DNA from: Rodentolepis nana
Lineage: Eukaryota; Platyhelminthes; Cestoda; Cyclophyllidea; Hymenolepididae
Assembly: GCA_900617975.1 (NCBI GenBank)
Contig: UZAE01013278.1
Location: forward strand, 1 to 12,046
Reading direction: 5' to 3'
Length of the DNA stretch: 12,046 nt
Shown: in pieces, positions 1 through 8,465 of the stretch
Layout of the letters: the number at the start of each line of letters is the position of its first letter
Numbering within the stretch: the stretch's first letter is position 1
Translations under genes and position numbers: made by a program
Notes under the pieces: generated by a model
Database searches by the model: none
Told to the model about the DNA's origin: nothing
The model's input: only the letters and a program-made list of their open reading frames with translations

Positions 1-1508
1 CCAACCTGTTTACTCTGTATGGCTTGTATTGCTGCTCGAAACGTTCTTTTTTTTCGTTCAAAATTTTGCATCGCGTTATACTAAATTAATAAATAATGCG
101 CACTTCCCCTTTTGAGTTCTATTTTTCTCCTTTCTTGTTTTTTTGGCAATGCGTTTAGTTTGCTTTGCTCTACTTTGTTTGTTTTTCAGGTTTAAACCTA
201 TAAAGGTTCATAGCTCATAAAATGCAGTTAATTTCAGCTGTGTTTGATATGGTGGAAGCGGACTTGAAATTTTCAGAGATATAGGGCATGGAGATCTCGT
301 TTTGATGGCTTCTATTAATTTTTAAAGTCGTAGAAAAAACATAATATGACTTCCATCATGCGTAAAAATACAAGAGTGTACTTACCGTTGTCATCTGAAA
401 TATTGCTCGGTTGTTTGGTAAATTGGTTAAAAATGCTCAGATATCTGCATATTGTTGATATCGCTCTATTGAAATTATTTAAGTAATATGTGCAAATCGG
501 TTAAAGCATTTGGGAGGTTTGCTTACCATTAAATCTCGTCTTTTAAAGGTATTCAAGCTGGAGTTGTGGACACTGACCCACGAAACAAAATTATACATCC
601 ATCGACCTTATAGGAATAGCGTGCTTCCTCAAACAGCTTGGATCCCCGTAATAGTTGAATAAGGCATACGCATGAAATGATTCAGTTTGGATTACCACAC
701 GGTGGTTCCATTTCCACGTTTGAACATACGGAATTCTTGCTTTTTCTTCGTTTTTTTTTGAATTTAGACGTCCGTTTAGCAATAATCCAATTTATTTATT
801 TATTTTATTTTGCTTACGAAGAGCAAATTTATTATTTAATTATAAATCAATAAAAGTAAGCTGTATTGAAAATCCCATTCCTACCAGAATTTTGTTCTTT
901 TTAGCATAACTTTGAGCAAATGTGAGAGGAATTAGTTAATTCGCTGCCTGTAGAATTCATTATCAGCTTAGATGAATGCTTTAGTTGCCCCTAAAACTGC
1001 TCAACTTTCACTTAAACTTGACAGGGCACGAAAATAACGTCAAAGTTGCCAGTCGAATTTGTCGAAATTCTTCTTCATATTGTGGGGAGTTTTTCATTTT
1101 CTATTCCTTCCAATTAAAGCAGTTCCAAATAAGTGGCATTTAATTCCCTTTGTTTTCTTATCGAATGCATCTTCGATCAAATTGTGAATTCTCACATTTA
1201 CCAAAATCTGTTGTAACTTTATAAAATTTATTCTTCATTGATAATAGTAATTCGCTCAATTAAAAAGTTAGCAAAACATTAATATACTCGGACAATGGGA
1301 AGCACAATCTTAAATTTGAGTGGGAATTGGAATATCCGAGTTTCAGAATTTTAATTATAGGTTAGATTTTGTCACTCCAAGATGAACTGCGCAATTGCAC
1401 TTGAAGTGCATTGATTTACATTGATTTAAGTATAATTAGGAAGCCTAGGTAGCAACACTTCCGGCATAACAAAGACACGTGCATTTCCTCATTGTCTCGA
1501 CACATAAC
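1..1508. other. Non-coding AT-rich stretch, no recognised gene
   Basis: I find no recognisable gene, RNA gene or mobile element here. The stretch has poly-T runs near 49-58 and 749-758 and a TTTA-rich run near 790-812. A pyrimidine tract ending in CAG near 160-190 resembles a 3' splice acceptor. Minus-strand GGTAAG-like donor sites occur near 382-387 and 522-527. A minus-strand open frame at 591-782 (63 codons) has no family resemblance I recognise. These could be parts of an intron-rich gene, but I cannot assemble a coding exon from them. Confidence 0.5.
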
Positions 1509-1724
1509 ATTTATTTGTATTAAATAGCAGTATTTGTGATAGTTATCATTAGCCCTTTAGCTGACTTCGTGCTTCCCAGAGGGGAGGGGGAATAGATAAT
1601 GACACAAAGATAAGGCGAGTACTCTGGAAGTAGTGACATATGACATACAGTCATGTCAAGGTCCCTTAAAGTTAGAAGTCGACCTATGATGTATGAGCAT
1701 ATGGTAGGTCAATCGCCCATCCCA
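1509..1724 (-). repeat. Solo arm of the foldback-like element family
   Basis: This is a degraded copy of the arm seen six more times in the window. Read on the plus strand it runs from the arm's inner edge (ATTTATTTGTATTAAATAGC, then GTTATCATTAGCCCTTTAG) through the CTTCCCAGAGGGG block and GACATACAGTCATG. It reaches the outer edge near ATCGCCCATCCC. Compared with the consensus, the part holding the CCACGTGG/GGTGCACC double palindrome is missing between GAGCATA and TGGTAGG. I found no facing partner arm upstream, so it is either a remnant of a collapsed element or a solo arm left by recombination. Confidence 0.75.
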
Positions 1725-1920
1725 GGCTTTATCGAAAGCAATCACTCATCCCACTTCTTATGTCAAGCCATTGTTGACAATTCGGAGACTTCTTCTTCCT
1801 TTGCGAATTAATAGACCAGAAGAAAAGGCCACATTCAAGGCTAATTGCTGTCAGCAAGTGTGGGAGGTCAAATTTCCCTTATAGGAAAGTAGTACATTTT
1901 GCCAATACTTACTCACCTAC
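1725..1920. other. Short unassigned stretch; fading edge of the large inverted repeat
   Basis: Nothing recognisable is encoded here. Positions of roughly 1888-1920 still resemble the reverse complement of 12015-12046, sharing stretches such as AGTATTG, but with many differences. They appear to be a diverged outward continuation of the large inverted repeat whose near-identical core begins at 1921. Confidence 0.5.
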
Positions 1921-2432
1921 TTCTCTTCTACCCTTCGGGAATATCACACCATTGTCCTACCTTTTGAGTAATTTCAATCCGTTTTATTTGCAAGACATTT
2001 CACTCAGACAGACAGATAACGTCATGATTCCCTCCTGAATGGTCGCTTTCAAGCAGTTGTCTTTTAATAAATGAATCTGAACTTAGCACACACCAATCTG
2101 TCACTCAAATCTCCACAGTGCTTTTGTTGTGTTCTGCAGGGATTCCAGTTAGCAGTGGGAGAAATCACAATGACCACCTCAATTAGTAGTCTTTTTGTGG
2201 TGATAATAAAAGGTGCATGATGAATGTGCTGGCTTCTTAACCGAATGGACTGCTGACTAGGCTGGTTGGAGATGCTAACCAGATAGACACGACTCTCCAT
2301 TTCTTACCAATAATGAGAGTCAAAATTATTGCACTTATGGCGTGCATTAATGAAACACAAGTTTTACGCACTAAACTCTATACACGCTATAAAGTAATTA
2401 ATTTTTGAAATATCTAACAAATATCTGAACTC

Positions 2433-2472
<40 letters not shown>

Positions 2473-2669
2473 CCTAAAGACCTTTTAATATTTTCACTCC
2501 AAATTCGCCAATTCAACTACTTTACAACTTGGATGGTTTTAACAAGTAAGCACATTGGATGAATGAAAATCGATAATTCATTTTTCATGTTTCTCCAATC
2601 TATTTTTCTATTGGCCAGCACTTTTCTGTTTGAACTTTAAATCTAAATGGAGTTTTTTCGAGGTCATCT
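1921..2669 (-). repeat. Left arm of a large near-identical inverted repeat
   Basis: The reverse complement of this stretch matches 11281-12014 almost base for base. Coordinates pair as x + y = 13935 from 1921 to 2432. They pair as x + y = 13950 beyond the AAT microsatellite, the 15-base shift being five fewer repeat units in the right arm. I saw two transitions near 2488 and 2504 and a handful of changes in the last 30 bases before 2669. The arm contains a 78-codon open frame (2064-2300, minus) identical in both arms, but this follows from the DNA identity and is not evidence of coding. In minus-strand sense there is an AATAAA near its far end. The arm lies downstream of a Gypsy-like integrase remnant on the same strand, so it could derive from a retrotransposon, but I cannot show LTR ends. 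Confidence 0.93.
2433..2471. repeat. (AAT)13 microsatellite in the left arm
   Basis: Thirteen uninterrupted AAT units lie inside the left arm of the large inverted repeat. The equivalent site in the right arm (11479-11502) has eight units. The flanks on both sides are otherwise almost identical, so this is a pure length difference. Confidence 0.97.
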
Positions 2670-2892
2670 GAAATGGACAGAACAAAGCCAGAACAGTTGA
2701 ATGTCCGGGTTCTTCGAATTCTCATATTTACGAGTCGGAGACAGACCTTCTGTATCCAGGTAAAATTTCTGTTACCGAGAATTTGTCACCAGCTTGAGGC
2801 ATCGTCCGGTACTCAACCATGATTGATTACCGATCCACTACCTTCTCTTGATGCGATATAGGAATTTGCCTTTCACATTGTCAATAAACTTA

Positions 2893-3050
2893 ACTGATAT
2901 CACCGTGAGTTGTAGATTTACTGGGTTGGACGTCAGGCCATTTTATATACGAGGCCACCAGCATTAAGGAGGTGTTTCGAACAAGGCTGAGATAAAGGCG
3001 AGGCCAAGTGACATAAATTCGAATGCATATTAGTTTCTGATGATAAGGTA
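2893..3050 (-). pseudogene. Decayed Ty3/Gypsy-like retrotransposon integrase core fragment
   Basis: The minus-strand frame at 2890-3174 (94 codons) holds, around residues 43-94, a pattern like the start of a Ty3/Gypsy integrase catalytic core. It shows a WPRLYL segment, then a hydrophobic LMLVASY segment, then IKWPDVQPSKSTT. In the family this is typically W-x-R-h-H-h-D, followed by h-V-h-D-x-Y-S-K-W-P-E/D-V and an S/T-rich stretch. The positions of the aspartates in those two segments are occupied by S and A here, so the core would be inactive. The frame stops soon after; the rest of the core and the C-terminal region are not recognisable before the repeat arm at 2669. The first ten or so codons come from across the boundary of the neighbouring foldback-like element (3165), so the frame is not a real gene. 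The match is from memory of the family pattern only. Confidence 0.55.
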
Positions 3051-3159
3051 GGTTAATCTCGGATGCATTTCGTCCAATCACTTTTGACGCTACTCCATTT
3101 GCAAGAGAAATAGGTTCAATTAGAAATATTTTCTCGTTTAGAGGATAATTAACATCCAC

Positions 3160-3164
3160 CATAG
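3160..3164. repeat. Putative target-site duplication CATAG, left copy
   Basis: CATAG directly abuts the left terminus (CGGGGTGCACGATAG) of the element at 3165-4227. An identical CATAG follows its right terminus. Five matching bases at exactly the predicted ends fit a target-site duplication, though so short a match could be chance. Confidence 0.55.
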
Positions 3165-3485
3165 CGGGGTGCACGATAGACTTACCTCCACGTGGTGCAC
3201 CCTGGGCAACGTATACTCAAACGGCAAAAAGGTCTATTAACCGGCAGTTGACTTCTCACTTCAAACTACCATCACCCCACTGTATGTCGTATTCGACTAC
3301 TTCCGTAGCACTCACCTCACCTTTTTTCTACCTTTTCTACCTTCGTCTTTGGAACACTCTTTTGTTCCCTCCCCACCCGGTCTCGACATTTTCACTTTGA
3401 TGTTCCTTCCCCTCTATGAAGCATGAAGTCAACTAATGGGCTAATGATAGCCATCAAAACACCTGCCATCTGATATAAATACATC
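3165..3485 (+). repeat. Left arm of element I
   Basis: From outside to inside, this arm holds: the CGGGG terminus; ATAGACTTACCTCC; the double palindrome CCACGTGGTGCACC (3188-3201); TGGGCAACGTATACTC; a CGGCAAAAAGG block; AACCGGCAGTTGACTTC; ACTACCATCACCCCACTGTA; a long CT-rich section; CACTTTGATGTTCC; a block with AAGTCAACTAATGG; and the inner edge ACACCTGCCATCTGATATAA. This order is shared by all the arms in the window and defines the family. Confidence 0.85.
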
Positions 3486-3908
3486 CATCATTGAAGATCA
3501 CTTAGGTCACAAACAAGGACGAGTTTAGCTCAAATGTGGGTCTTTATAACCTCAACCACCTCCTTTAGGTCCCTTTAGGAGGCGTATTTCTTTTCTATTT
3601 GTCCTGTGCTCAAATGGAAAGCATATGGGGATAAGTTGGTGGTTGTTCACAAAATGGTTCTAAGAAGTCGTGCCTGAACGACTATAGACCTGGAAGATTC
3701 CAAATGTTGGGTGCAACTCTATCTCTCACTGATGGGGGAGGCATTTTATCACCACTTTAGGCTCTCAAACTACCTACACTACCTTACTAAATGGCTTTAA
3801 GCCCAAATTACACAAGTTTACCTAGTTTATTCTATGCCAATGTAATTAATTAATAATTTATACTCTTTTGCTAGTTCTTTTTGTTGACCAATTAATATGC
3901 TAAGCATA
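3486..3908. other. Unique spacer of element I
   Basis: This 423-bp stretch between the arms has no open frame of note and no resemblance I recognise. It contains CCTCCT and AGGAGG about 12 bases apart (near 3558-3582), which could form a small hairpin. Towards the right arm it becomes very AT-rich. Confidence 0.5.
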
Positions 3909-4227
3909 GATGTTTATTTATTTAATTCAAATGGTAGGCGATTTGATAGATGTCATTAGCCCCTTAGCTGACTCAGGACTTCACAGAGGGGAGGAGGTGC
4001 ATCAAAGTGAGAGGTGAGGGTTGGGGGGAACAGAAGAGTGATTCACAGATGTAAAGAGACAGAGGGCACAAAGGCAGAGAAAAGGTAAGATGAGTACCGT
4101 TAAAGTGGTCGAATATGACAGACAGTTGGGTCATGTAGTTTAAAGTCAGAAGTCAACTGCCGAATAATAGGCTTTTTGCCGTATGGGTATGCGTTGCCCA
4201 GTGGAGGTAGGCCTATCGCACAACCCG
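3909..4227 (-). repeat. Right arm of element I
   Basis: This is the reverse-complement arm, with the same block order as 3165-3485: inner edge near CAAATGGTAGGCG, then the CACAGAGGGG block, the AG-rich section, GACAGACAGTTGGG, GTCAACTGCCG and GCTTTTTGCCGTATGG, then the outer edge. Relative to the consensus it lacks about 11 bases between GTTGCCCAG and TGGAGGTAGG. That is exactly the region of the double palindrome present in the facing arm. Confidence 0.85.
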
Positions 4228-4232
4228 CATAG
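4228..4232. repeat. Putative target-site duplication CATAG, right copy
   Basis: This immediately follows the right terminus (CTATCGCACAACCCG) of element I and matches the five bases before its left terminus. Confidence 0.55.
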
Positions 4233-5204
4233 ACGTTTATTGATCTACCCATTGCTTCAATGATTTGTTTTCCATTATCCGCTATTGTTTATCTATTACT
4301 ATTTCGACATGATTAAGTAAACTCAACTGCCACTGGTGCGCATTAAAAGAACCAGTTTCGAGAACGTTGATCTGATCAACTCAGATCTGGAACGATGTAT
4401 GACACGTTATACCGCCTCCAAGTCAAAGACTACTCATACTATTGACTTTAGAAGGTTAATTCACACCTTTTATTCTAGCCATACACTCATGAATGACTGG
4501 GCACCGCTTTTGAAAATCACCAATTTTCCGACATAATACGGACTCTGTAATTTTGAGCTGTTGGTTGACGCTCAATCACGGACGTAAATGAGGAGTATTT
4601 TTTTACGATTTCACTCTGAGTAGGTTAAAACATCTTCCAATGCTAATAGTAAAAAGACAAATCGCATTTGGTTTTTAGTAATATTGAAACTATTTTAAAT
4701 TCAATTTAAATCGATAAGTTTTTCTGACCCATGGCTACTGACCTGGCCAATAAACATCAGGGCTTGTAATCGCTTGGACCCATTCATCTTATGCTACGCT
4801 GGTGACAAAATTTTGTTGAGTGTAACTCGTGTGTGTGAGTGTGTGCAAAGATGAGCACTTAAGTGTAAATATGGCACTGTATATGATATAATCCCGATGA
4901 CTAATCAATACTCAAACTAAATGTTTCACAAATACTTCTGTGTTGATTTCTCCACGCACGTGATGTTCAGTTGCCAGTGAAAGTCATGCAATAATTTAAG
5001 ATTATACAGCAGTTGGTTTAGATTTCAAATTAATGGGCTTAATTTTGGCTTTTTACCCACTTTCCTTTGAGTATTGTACCCTAGTTAACGATTGGAACAT
5101 CACAAACAGTAGTATTTAAACAGGGAAATTCTAACCACTTGTGTCGTGGGAACGCTCTCAACACCCGCGTTTTATAAAATCTTCTGGATGTATATTTGGG
5201 CAAT
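4233..5204. other. Unassigned stretch between elements I and II
   Basis: No gene is recognised. A plus-strand open run at 4321-4536 (about 71 codons, no ATG near its start) resembles nothing I know. It holds GTTGATC-T-GATCAAC at 4366-4380, a perfect 7-bp inverted pair with a one-base centre. A short GT-rich tract lies near 4829-4846. The rest is AT-rich and featureless. Confidence 0.5.
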
Positions 5205-5519
5205 CGGGGTGTGCGATAGACTTACCTCCACGCGGTGAACCCTGGGTAACGTATACTCATACGCCAAAAAGTCTATTAATCGACAGTTGACTTCTCACTA
5301 TAAACTGTCATGACCCCACTGTATATCATATTCGGCCTCTTCCATAGTGCTCACCTTACCTTTTCTCTACCTTTGTGCCTGTCTGTTGCTTTTACATCTG
5401 TGAATCTCGCTTCTGTTCCCTCCCTCGACTTTTGTGACTTTGATGTTCCACCTCTCCGTGAAGCCCGAAGTCAACTAAATGATAACCATCATAAAGCCTG
5501 TTATTTGATATAAATATTT
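5205..5519 (+). repeat. Left arm of element II
   Basis: The arm has the full block order of the family. The palindrome is mutated (CACGCGGTGAACC). The 8-bp inverted pair ATAGACTT (5216-5223) and AAGTCTAT (5269-5276) is intact with a 45-base spacer. It ends at the inner edge with TTATTTGATATAAATA. Confidence 0.82.
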
Positions 5520-5593
5520 GGCCAATCAAACCTACCAATTAGTTTGATCGTTAAGAATGAAAAAATATGTAGAAGAGCCTAATCATGTATTCT
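5520..5593. other. Short loop of element II
   Basis: This is the centre of the element. ATCAAAC (5525-5531) and GTTTGAT (5542-5548) form a perfect 7-bp inverted pair around ten bases. A GCCAATCAA stretch near 5521 also occurs as GCCAATCAA near 7339 beside the left arm of element III, hinting that some spacer sequence is shared. Confidence 0.5.
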
Positions 5594-5917
5594 CTCATTA
5601 TTTATATCACATGCCAGGCTTTATGTTAGTTATCAATAGCACTTTAGTTGACTTCGGGCTTCACAGAGGGGTGGAGGAACATCGAAATCATAACAAGTCA
5701 AGAGGGGGGGGGGAACAGAAGAGTGATCCACGGTTGTAAAAGAGACAGACACAAAGGTAGAAAAAAGGTGAGGTGAGTACTGTGAAAGTGGTGGACTATG
5801 ACGTACAGTCAGGTTTTGATAGTTTGGAATCAGAAGTCAGCTGCTGGATTATAGAATATTTTTCCGCATGATTTTACGTTGCTCAGAGTGCAACACATTG
5901 CTGTAAGCCTCTCTTCA
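5594..5917 (-). repeat. Right arm of element II
   Basis: This degraded minus-strand arm starts at the inner edge TTATTTATATCAC. It includes CACAGAGGGG, a run of ten G at 5704-5713, GAGGTGAGTA (5770-5779), GACGTACAGTCAGG and a decayed outer end. It is the most diverged of the arms that retain the outer section. Confidence 0.75.
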
Positions 5918-6616
5918 TAAGATGAATAGAAGAAAGTGCAACCGAAACTCAGATGCCTCTCTCAATGGTTTTTCTCGAAAACTTTTCCAAGAGCCACCGG
6001 ACTCCTGTTTTTGACATCTTTATGATCACCCGACAATAAAATCCGCATGAGCAATTTCATTAATTCTATAATTGAGTTTAAATTAATTTAACGACTACTT
6101 CAATCAATTTTATTGGCTAAAGGGAAGATGGTGATTAGAATTTTGATGTTCGGAGTGACATTGATGGATTATAACATTTAAAGTCCTCCGTTCTTTTTTC
6201 TTTCCTTCTTCCCTTTGCCGAATTACTTCCCAATATGGTATTTAAAATTTCCTAAATTTATTTATTTATTGATCATTGCAAATAGGGCTTTCTCTGCTTC
6301 ATAAACCGGTTCAGATGGGGAGAGCGTAAGCTAAGACAACTAATTTTTACTCAGGTAATTGTTAGTATCAATCTATTTTTTTCCGAATTGAATGGACTTA
6401 TCAATGGAAAAAGATCGCGCATTTATGAATTCGCTGAAGCTTGCTGTTTTAATAAAAATGTGATATTACAGGTAATCCATGCGGTGTTGTTTCATATTTG
6501 CCTTAGACAATGAGCCTTATTTCATAACTGTTGCAGGATTCTCTCATGACAGGAAGTTCTCAACTTCTGGAAAGGAAATGATGTCATTCGATTTTAAAGT
6601 TATGATGTGTTGATCA
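5918..6616. other. Unassigned stretch between elements II and III
   Basis: About 700 bp of AT-rich DNA with no open frame, repeat or RNA gene that I recognise. A pyrimidine-rich run near 6187-6217 and a TTTA run near 6257-6270 are its only notable features. Confidence 0.5.
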
Positions 6617-7325
6617 TGGGGTGTGCGATAGACTTACCTCCACGTGGTGCACCCACAAGGGGTGTGCGATAGACTTACCTCCACGTGGTGCACCCTGGTG
6701 GGTGTGCGATAGACTTACCTCCACGTGGTGCACCCTGGGAAACGTATACTCATACGGTAAAAAGTCTATTAACCGGAAGTTTGTGTGCGATAGACTTACC
6801 TCCACGTGGTGCACCCTGGGCAGCGTATTTTCTTACGGCAAAAAAGTCTATCACTCGGCTTTCGTTATATTCATACGGCAAAAAGTCTATTAACTGGCAG
6901 TTAACTACGATAGACTTACCTCCACGTGGTGCACCCTGGGCAACGTACTTTCTTACGGCAAAAATTCTATCACTCGGCATTCGTTTTTCAATAGACTTAC
7001 CTCCACGTGGTGCACCCTGGGCAACGTATATTCATACGGCAAAGTCTATTAACTGGTAGTTGACTTCTCCGCATACGGCTAAAAAGTCTATCAAACGGGA
7101 AGTTGACTTCTGACTTCAAACTTCCATCACCCCACTGTTTGCCATATTCGACTTCTTCCACAGTACTCACCTCACCTTTTCTCTACCTATTCTACCTTCG
7201 TCTTTGAAACACTCTTCTCTTCCTCGACTTTTTTCACTTTGATGTTTCTTCCTCTCTGTGAAGCCTGAAGTCCATTAAAGGGCTAATGATATCCATTAAA
7301 ACGCCTGCCATTTGATATAAATAAA
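6617..7325 (+). repeat. Left arm of element III, with amplified outer block
   Basis: The outer half (6617-7017) carries six identical copies of the 27-bp ATAGACTTACCTCC...GCACCC block. From about 7018 inward the order is normal for the family: GGCAAAGTCTATTAACTGG, GTTGACTTC, TTCCATCACCCCACTG, a CT-rich section, CACTTTGATG, AAGCCTGAAG, and the inner edge CGCCTGCCATTTGATATAA. Short duplicates of the CATACGGCAAAAAGTCTAT block are also inserted near 6853-6897 and 7072-7091. Confidence 0.85.
6628..7017 (+). repeat. Six identical 27-bp blocks spaced in ~40-bp steps
   Basis: Identical copies start at 6628, 6669, 6709, 6790, 6910 and 6991, with gaps of 41, 40, 81, 120 and 81. Each holds ATAGACTT, the minus-strand splice-donor-like ACTTACCTC, and the overlapping palindromes CCACGTGG and GGTGCACC. 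The first three copies include the extreme terminus (GGGTGTGCG), so whole element ends were duplicated head to tail. The later copies carry the 45-base section leading to AAGTCTAT in between. Because several steps are multiples of three, a 124-codon frame (6685-7059) reads IDLPPRGAPW four times. I regard that as a by-product. Confidence 0.92.
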
Positions 7326-8465
7326 TGAAACTGAGTTGCCAATCAATCTAACTCTGCAAGCACTAGTCCTTAAATGCAGACCATAAAGGAATAGCATAAT
7401 CCTAAAGTTGACAGAATTTCAAATAATTTTCATTCAGGTATAACTGATTTGCATTGTTCTCTTCCATCTCGACAAATAAATACCATTCAGTTGTGGAGAG
7501 TATCTTGTCTGTTTCAGAGAATATGCAGAGCCTTAATAGATGCATGAAGGTGGGCCCAAAGTGGGCCAAGTGCAGTTGGACAGATTTCGAGCAAACTGGT
7601 TGCCATACCAACCAATTCCCCTATTTTCGAAATTTTTCTAGCAAATTCAACTCTGAATTAGCCTCCCAAGCCCAATTGTTGAAATCCTAACAGGATTTCG
7701 TTTGGATGGCGAGGAAGGGGGGAGAGAGGGAACCTGAAGACACATTAATAAGATGCTAGTTTTCTTCTACCCCTCTTATTGAAAGGAGCTAATCAATTAG
7801 ACGGACAACACACGTCGTTGGATCAACAAAAAGATCGAGACGAGCACTTATTTGGTGACTTATAGCTTGTCGGAAATGCATGTCATCTCGAGCATCCTTC
7901 TATGCAGATGTATCCTATTGGTGTGCAAATACACCTCAAACCAAAAGACTCATTTACATGAATCGCCAATGTTAGATATCAGGAGAGTAATTAAATCAGC
8001 ATTGATTACTTTAAAGACATTTGTTTTCTTCTGATTAAAAACAAATTCGATGTGAGCTTTAGGATAAAAAGTTAAAATAATTGAAAAATTATGATATTTG
8101 ACCACTAAAATTTACTTGATTGGCCTCCAAGTTAAGTTCTGACCTCTCGTAAATATCTTTTGATCTAAGAACCATTAACTGACGACGGACATACACCATC
8201 AGGTGCGAGATAATCCGATTTTCGCTCCATCTTTCCATGTTAAACAGAAGGAATTTGAACCCCGGAATCTTCGTCTCTAACTGTTCTTCCACTAATTGTT
8301 CAGTTGAGCATCTCAAATTGCATACTGACCAACAAATGGTGGCAATCACTTTGATGATTGTCAAAAAAATATAGTGAAAAGTATTGAGTTCCAAGAGGAA
8401 AGCAGTACATCTATTCAGTGGTTAGCAAGAATGAAGTAAAAACGATACGATCTAAAGAATTATAT

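Larger units (their letters stand above)
3165..4227. mobile_element. Foldback-like non-autonomous element I (1.06 kb) with ~320-bp inverted arms
   Basis: Two related arms face each other: 3165-3485 (plus) and 3909-4227 (minus). The left terminus reads CGGGGTGCACGATAG. The right terminus read inward on the minus strand is CGGGTTGTGCGATAG. Both are followed by related GACTTACCTCC-type sequence. CATAG flanks the unit on both sides. The inner 423 bp encodes nothing recognisable, so the element must rely on proteins supplied elsewhere. It inserted immediately beside a Gypsy-like integrase remnant. Very long inverted arms with simple inner repeats are typical of foldback, Galileo or MULE-like elements. 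The 5-bp duplication does not settle which superfamily this is. Confidence 0.75.
5205..5917. mobile_element. Foldback-like non-autonomous element II (~0.71 kb)
   Basis: This is a second facing pair: a plus arm at 5205-5519 starting CGGGGTGTGCGATAG, and a minus arm at about 5594-5917. Only about 75 bp separates the arms, making it close to a complete hairpin. The right terminus is decayed (GTTGCTCAGAGTGCAACAC, then GTAAGCCTC), so its exact end is uncertain and I could not identify a target-site duplication. Two open frames (5310-5513 and 5557-5739) run through the arms and are almost certainly not genes. Confidence 0.7.

Noticed and set aside
591..782. Minus-strand 63-codon frame as a possible exon
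   Set aside because: The translation has some ordinary-looking protein composition, but I recognise no family, and splice signals around it are weak.
2064..2300. A 78-codon minus-strand open frame identical to one at 11635-11871, as a conserved gene
   Set aside because: The identity extends equally over hundreds of non-coding bases and a microsatellite on both sides, so it reflects the inverted repeat. The translation shows no recognisable domain.
4321..4536. Plus-strand open run as an exon
   Set aside because: It has no start codon near its 5' end and no family resemblance; at this AT content an open run of this length can arise by chance.
5310..5739. Two plus-strand frames (5310-5513, 5557-5739) as proteins
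   Set aside because: Both run through the repeat arms of element II and translate CT-rich or G-run sequence; the same DNA is broken by stops in other arms.
6628..7017. Regularly spaced identical repeats as a CRISPR array
   Set aside because: Spacer lengths are irregular (about 13 to 93 bases), several spacers are themselves related to each other, and the repeats are the ends of a transposon-like element in eukaryotic-looking DNA.
7454..7690. Plus-strand 78-codon frame in the spacer of element III as a gene
   Set aside because: It begins at a non-ATG codon, overlaps another open frame on the opposite strand, and matches nothing I recognise. Kept only as a possible exon fragment in the spacer description.
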